64,000 nucleotides of DNA from Bacteroides sp. (lineage in GTDB: Bacteria > Bacteroidota > Bacteroidia > Bacteroidales > Muribaculaceae), in NCBI GenBank assembly GCA_023666835.1, contig JAMPBJ010000001.1, positions 275,340 through 339,339 of the forward strand, read 5' to 3'. Position 1 is the first letter of the stretch. Each line of letters begins with the position of its first letter. Below, one piece after another: positions 41,486 to 51,158 of this stretch. The translations under genes were made by a program, and so were the position numbers. The notes under the pieces are model-generated. The model made no database searches, had not been told where the DNA came from, and saw only the letters and a list, made by a program, of their open reading frames with translations.

Positions 41486-42157
41486 TCAGTATTGGCGGGG
41501 ACCGAAAATGCCGGAGCCTATGCGCACCAGGGTTGAACCGCATGCTATGGCGTCGGCATAGTCGTCGGTCATGCCCATCGACACGGTGTCGAATCCGCGC
41601 AGGTCGGGGGCGATGTCGCCGACGATGGTGTCGAAGGTGGATCGGATGGTGCGGAAGTCGGAGAGGATGCGCTCGCGGTCGTCGGTATTGGTGGCCATGC
41701 CCATGATGCCGCAGATGTGGGTGGCTTTGAGCGATTCAAAAGCTCGGCGGCGGAAATAGTCGATCAGTTCATCGGGTGAGAAGCCAAACTTGGTTTCCTC
41801 GGCGGCGACATGAACCTGCATGAGCACGCGGGTAGTGATACCGGCGCGCGCCGACTCGTCGTCGATCATGGCGAGGAGGCGCTCCGAATCGACGCTTTCG
41901 ATCATGGCGGTGTGGCCGATCAAGCGGCGCACCTTGTTGGTCTGCAGGTGGCCGATGAAGTGCCAACGGATATCGGAGGGCAGCTGCGGGATTTTGGCCA
42001 GGAGTTCCTGAACGCGACTTTCGCCGAACACCCTCTGGCCGGCGTTGTAGGCACAGCGGAGGGCGTCGACAGGATGGAACTTGCTGACGGCACAGAGCGT
42101 GACATCGGCGGGCAACTCGCTATTGAACCGGGCTATGCGTTGGGCAATGTCAGGCAT
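41486..42157 (-). CDS. YggS/PLPBP family pyridoxal phosphate-binding protein
   Basis: 223 residues. LCAVSKFHPV contains the PLP-binding Lys 26; FGESRVQELLAK, WHFIGHLQTNKV and SMGMTDDYADAIACGSTLVRIG are family signatures. These proteins maintain PLP balance and have a single TIM-barrel without known enzymatic activity. The gene overlaps the DUF4494 gene by 1 bp. Confidence 0.94.
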   Translation of the reverse strand: MPDIAQRIARFNSELPADVTLCAVSKFHPVDALRCAYNAGQRVFGESRVQELLAKIPQLPSDIRWHFIGHLQTNKVRRLIGHTAMIESVDSERLLAMIDDESARAGITTRVLMQVHVAAEETKFGFSPDELIDYFRRRAFESLKATHICGIMGMATNTDDRERILSDFRTIRSTFDTIVGDIAPDLRGFDTVSMGMTDDYADAIACGSTLVRIGSGIFGPRQY

Positions 42158-42615
42158 TATGCTTCGACGGGTTTTGAGGGTACGTTGCCAAGCTTGACGC
42201 CATAGACGTCCATGAGCGGAGTTTCGGTGAGCGATACGAGGTCAAAATCGGCCATAGTGCCTTGCATGCCTTGCATAAAATTGTCGTAGGCACCTTTGAA
42301 GTCGCTGCCGGCCACGAGGATCTGAGAAACTGTGCGCTTTTCGGCGGCCGTCTTCTCGTCGATGGTGATGAAGGCTACTTTGGCAAGATACCATTTGTCG
42401 GCGGTGTCGTCGCGGAAGATCTCGCTGATTTTGGTACGCTTGACGGCGCTTACGGAGAATTCGCCGGAGATGAACGGTTTTTGTTCTTCGATGATGCGGG
42501 CTTCGGCCTCGGTGAACGAGAGAGCGTCGACCAAGTAGGGCTCGTTGACTTTCTTGACCACGCCGTTTTCCATCATCTTGTCATATCTTACTTTACATTC
42601 AAACCAGTTTGCCAT
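42157..42615 (-). CDS. DUF4494 family protein
   Basis: 152 residues, beginning MANWFECKVRYDKMMENG, with FTEAEARI and KRTVSQILVAGSDFKGAYDNF. This pattern matches DUF4494, a Bacteroidetes family of unknown function; no signal peptide, so cytoplasmic. It is co-translated with the PLP-binding protein gene (start and stop share one base). Confidence 0.82.
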   Translation of the reverse strand: MANWFECKVRYDKMMENGVVKKVNEPYLVDALSFTEAEARIIEEQKPFISGEFSVSAVKRTKISEIFRDDTADKWYLAKVAFITIDEKTAAEKRTVSQILVAGSDFKGAYDNFMQGMQGTMADFDLVSLTETPLMDVYGVKLGNVPSKPVEA

Positions 42616-42652
42616 GATTGTATTTGCTATTTTAATTTGATTATTCGATACG

Positions 42653-42660
42653 CAAAGTTA
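42653..42660 (-). promoter_or_regulatory. -7 box upstream of DUF4494
   Basis: TAACTTTG on the minus strand, 37 nt before the start codon. No TTG is found at the usual spacing. Confidence 0.42.
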
Positions 42661-42694
42661 TCGAATTTTCTTGAAAAATGAGAATTTCTTCAAT

Positions 42695-42756
42695 GAGGAA
42701 TTAGGATTTACTGCAATGAGGAATTAGGAAAGAGGAATTATGAATTGGGCATTTGC
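42695..42756 (+). repeat. ATTAGGAATT-type intergenic block
   Basis: Repeated GAGGAATTAGG units ending in GAATTGGGCATTTGCG. The same wording (AATTAGGAA...GGGCATTTG) occurs at 22785-22815, and shorter forms at 25006-25034 and 28685-28725. In this 309-bp spacer it is not followed by a 9-bp array. Confidence 0.6.
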
Positions 42757-42822
42757 GCGCTCTTTGGGGCGGGGGTGTGAATCAGTGTGCTTAGCGGAGG
42801 ACTTGGCTATTGCTGGTATTAG

Positions 42823-42853
42823 TAACCCCCCACGCTTTTGGCGTGAGGGGTTA
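42823..42853. terminator. Hairpin after the subtilisin gene
   Basis: TAACCCCCCACGC (42823-42835) pairs with GCGTGAGGGGTTA (42841-42853) with one mismatch and a TTTTG loop. It lies 72 bp beyond the subtilisin stop codon. No T-run follows on the minus strand, so termination is possible but not certain; a weaker GATCTT/AAGATC structure lies closer to the gene. Confidence 0.5.
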
Positions 42854-42924
42854 TGGGGATGGGTCAGCTTTGGGGGTTAAACTTTGGCTGATCTTGTAGC
42901 TATGATAGCTATTTTAAGATCGGA

Positions 42925-45198
42925 TCAGAGGGCCACTTTGCGGCTTAGGCGGAGCGAGGGGGTGCGGGCCTCGATGATGTAGACGCCGCGGCCGAGCGAT
43001 GCGGTCGGCACGGTGGCAGTGCCGTCGGCGGACGTAGCAGTGGCTACGGGACGGCCCTGGAGGTCGTAGACGGTGACGGTCAGATCCATTGCATCGGCCA
43101 CAAACACTTCATAACCATCGGCCACAGGCGAGATGATGAGTCGCTCATTGTCGTCAGCCCAGACTTCGCCGATGCCGGCGGCTTTTTGTGTAAGCACCTC
43201 CTTCATGCCCTCGAGGCCGTTGATCATGCCGGCGCCCCATTTGGCTTTGGTGCCACCGTTGGTCAGGGCGTCGTAGGTCGAAGTTTTGTTGATCACGTCC
43301 ATAACGCGGGCAAAGTCGAGTGTGGGGTCTGCCTGCAGCCATAGACCGATGGTGCCGGTGACAAACGGGCACGACATCGATGTGCCTTGCATCTGCCCCC
43401 AGTAGTAAGTCGTGCCGTCGACGGTAGCTTTGCCAGTCATCGACGAGGTGCTTGAACCCACGTAGTAGGAGCTGTAGCTTGATACGAGCGTAGAACCGGG
43501 ACCCGATACGAGCGGGAGCGTCTGCGACTGGGTAGCGTTGATGAACTTATTGCCATAGCTTGAGAAAGGTGCCAACTGATTGACGTCGGAGTGCGAGTTG
43601 TAACTGTAGCAGGAAGTGCTTCCGAAAGTTCCCCAAGTGGTGCGGCTTGTGTATGCTCCGACAGAGATGACATTGTCGGCACAAGCACCGTCGTTGATCG
43701 AATTGTCGGCATTGCCTTTCGACACGGCAGTGATGGTGGATGCGCCGGTATTTATCCTGTTGTCGAACACAAGGCTGTTGGCATAAGCGTAGAGCGTGGT
43801 GTTTTGAGCGGCTTTAAGTTCGAGGAGCAAGACGTCACTGGAAGAAGTTGTCAATCTCGACACTCCTGAAAGGGTGATGTAGACTTCGTAGCGGTTGTTG
43901 TTGGCATCCTTGCCCATCTCTATGGTTACGGAGCCGTTGAAATATTTGCTGAAATTCGAAGAAGAGCTGCTGCGGAATGTGCCGGAAGTGGAACATTCGA
44001 GGAGGGTGACAGCTTTGCCGACAGTGTTGCCGCTAAGAGCTTTCAAAGTGAGCGTCACTTGATCGCCGGCACTCGACCAGATGTCAACGATGCCGTTGGC
44101 CGATCCGTAGACGATGTTGCCCGACGTGTCTTCTGAGAACGGAAGCAAACGGAGCACAGAGTTGTTGCCGGTGGCCGATGAGAGTTTCTTGGTGACAGTG
44201 ATAGCCTTACTGCCGTCGTTTCCGGCCGACATGCAGATGATGCCGCGTTCGCCCAATCGTGCCAGAGCCTGGCAATAGGCATCGGTGCCGTCGTGGGGAC
44301 CGGGGACGTGTCCGAGCGAGAGATTGACCACGGCAGGTTTTCCGACCGATTCGGCATAATCGATGATATTTGTCACGCCTTGCACGATATTGGCCGTGTA
44401 GAGTTCGCCAACGCTGAAAGCGAGATCGGCGCCGGTGGCCACTCCATAGTATGGAATGGGCTGATTCTGGCGTTCGGAGCAACCGGTGGCGGTGGCAGAT
44501 GCAGCATAGCGGTATGTGCCGTTGCCTTTATAAGATCCGCCGAGGATACCTGCCACGTGGGTAGCATGACCTTGGTTCCTATTGTCAGTAGTGAAATTCT
44601 TTATATTGGCCGGGGTATAGACGTCGTAGGAGCCATCGCTCGATTTCATGTGCCACAGGCGCTGAATGCGCGACGAACCGTCGTCGTTTTTGAAATTGAT
44701 ATGATTGGCCTCTAGACCGGTGTCCATCATGCCGACGATGACACCCGAGCCATCGTAGCTGACAGTGGAGCCGTCGAAGCTGAATCCGCTGTGTATGGCA
44801 TCGACGTTGCCCGAGGGGCGGGCATAGTTGAGCGACGGCTGCATCTTTCGTCCGAATTCAACACTCATCACCTGGGGGAGCTTGGCGATAGATTCAGCCA
44901 CAAGAAGAGGGCACCGCACCACGAGAATGCCACTCATATCGGAGAGCACTTCGACAGATGCAATCGTGTCGAGAACCGAAGCCGTGTAGCCTTCCTTAAG
45001 AACGACAATAGCTGAGATTTCCGGTTCCTGAGGCATTTGAACAGCATCAGTGGAATTGACATGTTTGAGTTCACGTATGCGCTGCACTTCCAAGTTGTAG
45101 TCACTGATCATGATACGGCCTTCGGCATTTATTTTGCTTTGGGCCGAAGCTGAACATACAGCAAGAATAGATAAGATAAGAGCGTAGAGTATTTTCAT
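42925..45198 (-). CDS. Secreted S8 family subtilisin-like serine protease
   Basis: 757 residues with a signal peptide (cleavage near SASAQ, residue 20). A propeptide-like region (about 30-115) precedes the protease. The triad is Asp 159 (GMMDTG), His 211 (GHATHVAG) and Ser 607 (GTSMSCP). A roughly 200-residue insertion separates His and Ser parts. The C-terminal tail (about 690-757, VYDLQGRPVATATS, GRGVYIIEA) resembles a type IX secretion signal. The gene has its own promoter after the terminator of the SusC/D operon. Confidence 0.9.
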   Translation of the reverse strand: MKILYALILSILAVCSASAQSKINAEGRIMISDYNLEVQRIRELKHVNSTDAVQMPQEPEISAIVVLKEGYTASVLDTIASVEVLSDMSGILVVRCPLLVAESIAKLPQVMSVEFGRKMQPSLNYARPSGNVDAIHSGFSFDGSTVSYDGSGVIVGMMDTGLEANHINFKNDDGSSRIQRLWHMKSSDGSYDVYTPANIKNFTTDNRNQGHATHVAGILGGSYKGNGTYRYAASATATGCSERQNQPIPYYGVATGADLAFSVGELYTANIVQGVTNIIDYAESVGKPAVVNLSLGHVPGPHDGTDAYCQALARLGERGIICMSAGNDGSKAITVTKKLSSATGNNSVLRLLPFSEDTSGNIVYGSANGIVDIWSSAGDQVTLTLKALSGNTVGKAVTLLECSTSGTFRSSSSSNFSKYFNGSVTIEMGKDANNNRYEVYITLSGVSRLTTSSSDVLLLELKAAQNTTLYAYANSLVFDNRINTGASTITAVSKGNADNSINDGACADNVISVGAYTSRTTWGTFGSTSCYSYNSHSDVNQLAPFSSYGNKFINATQSQTLPLVSGPGSTLVSSYSSYYVGSSTSSMTGKATVDGTTYYWGQMQGTSMSCPFVTGTIGLWLQADPTLDFARVMDVINKTSTYDALTNGGTKAKWGAGMINGLEGMKEVLTQKAAGIGEVWADDNERLIISPVADGYEVFVADAMDLTVTVYDLQGRPVATATSADGTATVPTASLGRGVYIIEARTPSLRLSRKVAL

Positions 45199-45238
45199 AT
45201 TTTGATCAAATTCGATGGGGAAATTCAGAATTTGAGTG

Positions 45239-45269
45239 CAAATTTAATGCAGATTGCGATAAATTGCAA
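45239..45269 (-). promoter_or_regulatory. Promoter of the subtilisin gene
   Basis: Minus strand: TTG (45267-45269), 20 bp, TAAATTTG (45239-45246). It starts directly after the T-run of the upstream operon's terminator. Confidence 0.68.
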
Positions 45270-45278
45270 CAATACTGC

Positions 45279-45313
45279 AAAAAAAGGCGGTGTGCCAATA
45301 ATGGCACACCGCC
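45279..45313 (-). terminator. Terminator of the SusC/SusD/lipoprotein operon
   Basis: A perfect 12-bp stem (GGCGGTGTGCCA with its complement, 45286-45297 and 45302-45313), a 4-nt loop, and on the minus strand a run of seven T residues. It lies 37 bp after the lipoprotein stop codon. Confidence 0.94.
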
Positions 45314-45350
45314 CGGATTATGGGGGATTGATCGACCGATCAGTCAATCA

Positions 45351-46295
45351 TTAGTTGCGGGTAAGAGTCATGTTGGAGAGCTGACCTACACTGTAGCCGG
45401 AGAAGGCATAGGTTGTGGTGTAGTACAGACCTGCGAAAATGTTGGCGGTCGACGGGATAACGATTTCAGAGTAGGTGTCGTCGAACGTACATGTCTCAAC
45501 ATGGTTCATGGTAACGTTGTTGCCGCTACGGAATAGACATACGGGGAATGCAAGAGCTTCCAGGCCATAATTGAACGCTTTACCGTCGGTCATCATATAA
45601 CCATAGGCGATGTCAATCGTACCGGTCATAGTCGATTCGTCGAACGTGAAGTTGTTGAGCGGCAACAAGTAATCAGATTCGCCGAAAATACCAAAGCCAT
45701 AGATAACCTTTCCGTAGGGATCATCTTCATCGGTGTACTGTTTGAAGTTCAACGAGTAGGAAACTTGAGCACCGCTGCTGTTAGTACCACGGAGCACCCA
45801 GTTGCCGAGCAGACCGGTGAAGTGGTCGTCGATGTTGACGATGGTCACCTGGCATTCTTTGTTGCCAATAGCTGCGCCTACGACACTTACGATTTCAACT
45901 TCAAACACGCGGTCGTCGTTGACAACGCCCGGAGTCCAGATGGGGAGAATTTCAATTCCGCCTTCGGATTCACCTTCGGGGATATTGACAGAATAGGAAG
46001 TAACGGTGTAGTGTTCGTTGAGTTTTGCGGGTTCTGTTCCGGCGGGAGTAGAAGTTAGCTCCTTAACCTGAACGGTCACCTGAACCTTTCCGTTGGCAGT
46101 ACCGGTAACATAAACCGGAACGTATGCTTCACCGGCATCTTCGTCAAAGCTGTAGGTAGTAGGGAGACTTACAGTGACACCCGAAGCAGTGTTGACGGCG
46201 CCAAGGAAATTGGGAAAATCTTCCACGTTGGTATCGTCGCACGAAGTCATGGCGAGCACTGCGAGAGCAACGGCAAATATTTTATTCAATTTCAT
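45351..46295 (-). CDS. Surface lipoprotein of the SusC/SusD locus
   Basis: 314 residues with a lipoprotein signal ending at Cys 19 (AMTSCDD). Residues about 35-135 form a Calx-beta-like beta-sandwich (SFDEDAGEAYVPVYVTG, ending VTIVNIDDH). The C-terminal half is all-beta and not recognised. As the third gene of a SusC/SusD operon it probably helps bind the imported ligand at the cell surface, as SusE/F-type lipoproteins do, but it is not homologous enough to call SusE. Confidence 0.78.
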   Translation of the reverse strand: MKLNKIFAVALAVLAMTSCDDTNVEDFPNFLGAVNTASGVTVSLPTTYSFDEDAGEAYVPVYVTGTANGKVQVTVQVKELTSTPAGTEPAKLNEHYTVTSYSVNIPEGESEGGIEILPIWTPGVVNDDRVFEVEIVSVVGAAIGNKECQVTIVNIDDHFTGLLGNWVLRGTNSSGAQVSYSLNFKQYTDEDDPYGKVIYGFGIFGESDYLLPLNNFTFDESTMTGTIDIAYGYMMTDGKAFNYGLEALAFPVCLFRSGNNVTMNHVETCTFDDTYSEIVIPSTANIFAGLYYTTTYAFSGYSVGQLSNMTLTRN

Positions 46296-46328
46296 AATTG
46301 TAGATTCGATTTAAAAAGTCACATAAAA

Positions 46329-47870
46329 TTAGTAGCGCGGGTTCTGCTGGCCGGTCAACTGCGGGTTAACCTGCATTTCGCGGAACGGGATAGGCCATAC
46401 GAAGCGATAGTCGCCGGGCTGGTAGGTCACGTTGTTGGTGGTGGGGGTCACAACGCTTTCGAGCATACCAAGTACGCTACCCAGTGAGGTGAAATTAGAT
46501 GTACGGCTCATGCCTTCACCCCAACGACGGAGGTCGCCAAGACGGAAACCTTCACCGATGAGTTCTTTGCCACGTTCCTCCTTGATTTTGCGCAGAAGGG
46601 TCGAACCGGTGAGAGTGGTTGAATTGTAGTCCGGGTCGCGTGCAAGGATCAGGTCGTTAAGATAGGTGTTGGCCTTGGTTTCATTGGTCGACATGGCTGC
46701 TGCTTCAGCGGCGATCAGATAGCATTCTGAGAGGCGGAAAGGTTTAGCCTTGTTGACCATATTGTTGGTGTTGGGCGAAGTGCGGAGAGCGGGGTTGCCG
46801 GGATATTTGTTGAACACGTAAGCGGCATAGTTTTCGCCGTTGACGATCAGAGGATTGTAGACAGTGAAGAATGCACCGAAGCGAACATCGGTATCGCTGT
46901 AGATATCAAGCCATTTAGCGGTGGGGATATAGTCGGATTCTTCTTCCTTGTTGTTGGTCAGCCAGATAAGGCCGGTGGTAGCGCCACCGATGCCTACTTC
47001 AGCGTAGGGAACGAAGAGGAGTTCGTCGCCTTCGTCGTTGATCCAGAGGTTGACGTAGTCATCGCCTTCGCAGAGAGCAAATACGCCCGAGTTGATGACG
47101 GTTTCAGCCTTGGCAAGAGCGGTGGTGTAGTCCTGGGTAAGGATGGCGAAACGAGCCTGAAGGGCAGCCACGGTGTAGCTGTTGAGGTAGGAAGCGTTGG
47201 GACCTACATACTGGTCTGAGTAGTTGTTCTCGTAGTCGAGGACAGCGGTATAGGCCTGGGCGAGCTCGTTGTTGATGTAATCAACGGTAGCGTTGATAGA
47301 GCTGCGGCCCACGTAGAGATTACGTTCGGCAGTAGGGTTGTAGGTTTCAACGATCTGCAGACCTTTGCCTTCAACAGTTCTGTCGGCAGAATAGTCGACG
47401 AGTTTGTCGAAGAGATACCAGTAGGCATAAGCGCGGGCAAAGTGAGCAGTACCGAGAAAGTATTCATACTGCTGTTTTTCGGCGGCGGTAGTGGTTTCGA
47501 GAGCCATCAGACGCTCTACTTCGGGGATGAAGTAGTTGGCCGAGTTGATAAGGGTGTAGAGGCTGTAGAAGCGGTCGGCCCAATCGTTGTCGGAGGCTAC
47601 AATCTGACCTGAAGAATAGTTACCGTCGCGGTTGCCATTGCTGACAAGACCTACGAAGTAGTCCATCTGGATATCGGGGGTGGCGATGCGTTCGCCAACC
47701 TGCACTGAACGCATCTGCACGTAGAGGCCGTTGCAGAAAGAGGCAGCATCGTCGACGCTCTGAATTGCCGAGCCCTGATCGAGGACACCATAGTTGGTGG
47801 TGTTCATGTCGCATGATGTAAACATCGAGGCGGACAGGATCAATCCTAAGAATATTTTTTTCATTTTCAT
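46329..47870 (-). CDS. SusD/RagB family nutrient-binding outer-membrane lipoprotein
   Basis: 513 residues with lipoprotein Cys 20 (MFTSCDMN). The TPR-like N-terminal half contains ALETTTAAEKQQYEYFLGTAHFARAYAYW, and the C-terminal part has RLSECYLIAAEAAAM, LIGEGFRLGDLRRWG and a final WPIPFREMQVNPQLTGQQNPRY, all typical of SusD/RagB proteins. It forms the lid of the SusC transporter and binds glycan or peptide ligands. It is 32 bp after the SusC gene. Confidence 0.95.
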   Translation of the reverse strand: MKMKKIFLGLILSASMFTSCDMNTTNYGVLDQGSAIQSVDDAASFCNGLYVQMRSVQVGERIATPDIQMDYFVGLVSNGNRDGNYSSGQIVASDNDWADRFYSLYTLINSANYFIPEVERLMALETTTAAEKQQYEYFLGTAHFARAYAYWYLFDKLVDYSADRTVEGKGLQIVETYNPTAERNLYVGRSSINATVDYINNELAQAYTAVLDYENNYSDQYVGPNASYLNSYTVAALQARFAILTQDYTTALAKAETVINSGVFALCEGDDYVNLWINDEGDELLFVPYAEVGIGGATTGLIWLTNNKEEESDYIPTAKWLDIYSDTDVRFGAFFTVYNPLIVNGENYAAYVFNKYPGNPALRTSPNTNNMVNKAKPFRLSECYLIAAEAAAMSTNETKANTYLNDLILARDPDYNSTTLTGSTLLRKIKEERGKELIGEGFRLGDLRRWGEGMSRTSNFTSLGSVLGMLESVVTPTTNNVTYQPGDYRFVWPIPFREMQVNPQLTGQQNPRY

Positions 47871-47902
47871 TGTTTGCGATTTTTAGAGGTTAAACAAAAG
47901 GA

Positions 47903-50900
47903 TTAGAAGCTAACCTCGATACCGAATTCGTACTGACGGGTATTCGGGTACTGGAACTGTACCATGTTGGACTGAACTTCGGGGTCGTAGCCGGAGAAGT
48001 TAGTGATGGTCCAAAGGTTACGTCCGGTGAAGTGGAGCTGAAGACCGGCGAGACCCCATTTGTTGATGAGAGTTGTGGGGAAGTCGTAGGCCACGGTGAG
48101 GTTTTTCAGACGGGTGAAGGAAGCGTCTTCCAACCAGCTGGTGTCCTCGCCTGCATAAGTGAGAGTTTCACCGAAAGCGGGAACGTCGGTAACCTGACCG
48201 GGGTGTGTCCACATGTTGAGAGCCTGAACGCTCTGGTTGTATGAAGTACCGAAGCTTGTGGGGTTGCAGATGAAGTAGCGGTCGTTGTTGACCATGTATT
48301 TGCCGGACTGGAATGCGAAGTTGGCAGTAGCCGAGATGCCTTTCCAGCGAACAGTAGCGCCGAAGCCGCCAACCCAGGGAGCATAGGCAGATTTGCCGGT
48401 GCAAACCTGAGCGTCGGAGGGGAATACTTTGGTCACGTTGTCGTTCTTGTCGAGCCACATCTGCTTACCGTCGGCGGGATCAACGCCTACGTAGCGAACA
48501 GCATAGTACTGGCTCATAACGTCGCCAACTTTCTGGATAAGGCCTGTAGAGCCAATGGGATATTCGTCGGTTCCGTCCCAGAGTTCGAGGATCTGGTTTT
48601 TGTTGTAGTTGAACTGAACGCGAGCGCCCACATACCAGTCTTTGTTTTTGAAGATATCGCCGTTGACCTCAACCTCGATACCTTTGTTTGACATCTTGCA
48701 GACGTTGCCGGCACCTAACTCTGCACCAACGGTGAGCGAGTAAGGAATGGTGTAGAGCATGTTTTCGGTGCGTTTGTAGTACCAGTCGGCAGTGACGGTC
48801 AAACGATCGAATACGCGGAAGTTAACGCCAAGGTCATGGCTATAGACGGTTTCCCAAGTAAGGTCTTTGTTAGAGGGGTTGGAAATGCCGAGAGCCGAAC
48901 CACCTGCGTAGCCGCCGGTGTAGCCACCGACAGTACCCTGCCATTTGAAGTTGCCGATGTTGGCGTTACCGGTAGCGCCGTAGCTGTAGTGGAGACGGAG
49001 GTCGTCGAGCCATGTCTTTTCTTTGAGGAACGATTCGTTTTTGATGTTCCACATCAAACCGAAGGCGCCGAATGTGCCCCAGCGATGACCGGGAGCGAGC
49101 TGCGATGTGCCGTCGCGACGTACGGAGAAGTCGAAGAAGTAACGGTTGTCGTAGTTGTAGGAGCCGTTGAGGAAGTAGGAGTTGATCACCTTTTCGGCCT
49201 TGCTGTAGCCAACATTGCTCATTGCGATGGTGAGGTTCTGGGTGAGAAGGGTGCGGCGGGGATCAGTAGTACCGGAAGCCGATACGCTGAAGCCATTGCT
49301 GCGTGCAATGATTGATTCCTGACCGATGAGCACGGTGAAATTGTGCTTGTCGGCGATGGTGTTGGAGTATTCAGCAGTGTTGGTGTAGGTGAACTGGTAG
49401 TAGCGTGCGAAGCCTTCGCCGTTCGAACCGGGGTTCATGTAGCCAACATCGTTGGAACCGATCTTGACGCCCATGTCGGTGATGAAAGTCTTGCGGGGCA
49501 AGATGGTCTGCGATGTGCGGTTGTCATAGCCTTCCATAGCCTGCTGAGCACGGATCACGAGGCCTTTGATCGGGTTGATCTGCTCGTAGAGGCGGAGGTT
49601 GCCGGAGATGCGGTTGCGGTTATAGAGATTGTAGCTATACATGTACCAGGGCATTGTGATGCCTGAGTAGGGAAGTTTTTCGGTGGGAGTGCCATAGACG
49701 ATGTCGCCGTTGTCGTTGAACGAGTAGTTGAAGGGCGAATCGTAGGGAAGAGCCATACGGGAGAGGAGCATCGGGTTTTCGAGGTAGAGACCGTCGTCGG
49801 CATCATCCTCAAGGTTGATCTTGCTCTTGCGCAGACCGAGGTTACCGCTGAAGCCAATGCGGAACCAGTTGTTGACTTTAGAGTCAAGGCTCCAGTTAAG
49901 GGTCGTACGGTTCATTTCAGAGTTTTGGATGATACCGTCCTGGCTGTAGTAGCCGAGGCCAACGTAGTAGCTGAGGTTGTCGCTACCGCCGGTCACCGTA
50001 GCGTCGACGCTGTAGGTGGGAGCCTGGTCGTTGAACATATATTTACGCCAGTCGGTTGAGATGCCGTAGTTGTTGATGAGGTTTTTCACGCCGTTGGAAA
50101 GGGGAGCGCCTACCATGTCGCGGAACTCCATGTACTGCTGAGAGTTCATCATGGTCACGTTGTCCTTAACCATAGCCGACCAACCATAGTTGGCACGGAT
50201 GTTGACGCGGGCGTTGCTGCCGTATTTACCTTTCTTGGTGGTGATGACAATAACACCGTTGGCACCACGCGAACCGTAGATGGCGATCGAAGTGGCGTCC
50301 TTGAGCACGGTCACGCTTTCGATGTCGGAGGGGTTCATCGAGGTGAAGAACGATTCGCTGATAGGAGCGCCGTCGCAGATAAAGAGCGGGGTGACGTCCT
50401 GAGAGAGCGAGTTGCGACCACGGAGCACGATCGAGATATTGTCGTTGGAGGGGTCACCGGAGTTGGAGTTGATGGCAAGACCAGCAACCTGACCCTGAAG
50501 AGCATCCACGAAGTTGGAGGCCGGAGTCTCATTGATGACTTTGTCGTTTACAACGGAAACAGAACCCACAACGGCGCCAAGTTTTTTGGCGGAACCGTAG
50601 CCGGTCACGACTACGTCGTCGAGAACGTTAGCGTTGGTCTGCAGGTAGACGTTCATTCCCTCAGTGAGAGCCTGAGTTGCGGGAAGATAGCCTACATAGG
50701 TCACTGTAACAGTTTTGACCGACGTGGGTACAGTGATGGTGAATTGGCCATCAGCGTTCGTCATAACACCGGTGGTGGTGCCGTCGGCTTTCACTGTTGC
50801 GCCGGCCAAGGGTTCGGCCTCGTCAGCGCTCAGCACCGTGCCGTGATATGTGCGATTCTGAGCAGAAGCGCTCATAGCAAGCGTCACGATTGCTGCAAGT

Positions 50901-50920
50901 AATAAAAACAGCTTTTTCAT
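47903..50920 (-). CDS. SusC/RagA family TonB-linked outer-membrane transporter
   Basis: 1005 residues. After the signal peptide comes a carboxypeptidase-regulatory-like beta-sandwich (about 22-100: TYHGTVLSADEAEPLAGATVKADG). The plug domain follows, with LDDVVVTGYGSAKK, VRGxNS-like LRGRNSLSQ and YGSRGANGVIVITTKKG, then a 22-strand beta-barrel ending in an aromatic residue (GIEVSF). With SusD it imports large ligands using TonB energy. Substrate is unknown: no glycoside hydrolase is adjacent, but a secreted protease follows the operon. Confidence 0.96.
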   Translation of the reverse strand: MKKLFLLLAAIVTLAMSASAQNRTYHGTVLSADEAEPLAGATVKADGTTTGVMTNADGQFTITVPTSVKTVTVTYVGYLPATQALTEGMNVYLQTNANVLDDVVVTGYGSAKKLGAVVGSVSVVNDKVINETPASNFVDALQGQVAGLAINSNSGDPSNDNISIVLRGRNSLSQDVTPLFICDGAPISESFFTSMNPSDIESVTVLKDATSIAIYGSRGANGVIVITTKKGKYGSNARVNIRANYGWSAMVKDNVTMMNSQQYMEFRDMVGAPLSNGVKNLINNYGISTDWRKYMFNDQAPTYSVDATVTGGSDNLSYYVGLGYYSQDGIIQNSEMNRTTLNWSLDSKVNNWFRIGFSGNLGLRKSKINLEDDADDGLYLENPMLLSRMALPYDSPFNYSFNDNGDIVYGTPTEKLPYSGITMPWYMYSYNLYNRNRISGNLRLYEQINPIKGLVIRAQQAMEGYDNRTSQTILPRKTFITDMGVKIGSNDVGYMNPGSNGEGFARYYQFTYTNTAEYSNTIADKHNFTVLIGQESIIARSNGFSVSASGTTDPRRTLLTQNLTIAMSNVGYSKAEKVINSYFLNGSYNYDNRYFFDFSVRRDGTSQLAPGHRWGTFGAFGLMWNIKNESFLKEKTWLDDLRLHYSYGATGNANIGNFKWQGTVGGYTGGYAGGSALGISNPSNKDLTWETVYSHDLGVNFRVFDRLTVTADWYYKRTENMLYTIPYSLTVGAELGAGNVCKMSNKGIEVEVNGDIFKNKDWYVGARVQFNYNKNQILELWDGTDEYPIGSTGLIQKVGDVMSQYYAVRYVGVDPADGKQMWLDKNDNVTKVFPSDAQVCTGKSAYAPWVGGFGATVRWKGISATANFAFQSGKYMVNNDRYFICNPTSFGTSYNQSVQALNMWTHPGQVTDVPAFGETLTYAGEDTSWLEDASFTRLKNLTVAYDFPTTLINKWGLAGLQLHFTGRNLWTITNFSGYDPEVQSNMVQFQYPNTRQYEFGIEVSF

Positions 50921-51104
50921 ACTAAAAATAAATTAGACATATAATTAATTGGATTATTTTTCTTCTCTGATTGATGATCGTTTAGTTGTTTTCTTTTCTT
51001 TTTTTAACCTTTTACTCTTTCTTTCTTTAAATTTCAAACTTTTTTACCTAAAAATTGTACCTTTTTATATTGCGCCGCCACAAAAGAGTGGACAACGGAT
51101 TTTG

Positions 51105-51134
51105 CAAAATTAATAATAATTATTAACACTGCAA
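51105..51134 (-). promoter_or_regulatory. Promoter of the SusC/SusD operon
   Basis: Minus strand: TTG (51132-51134), 19 bp, TAATTTTG (51105-51112). This predicts a leader of about 178 nt rich in pyrimidine runs before the start codon at 50920. Confidence 0.58.
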
Positions 51135-51158
51135 CACTTAAAAGTATTTATTTTCAGC

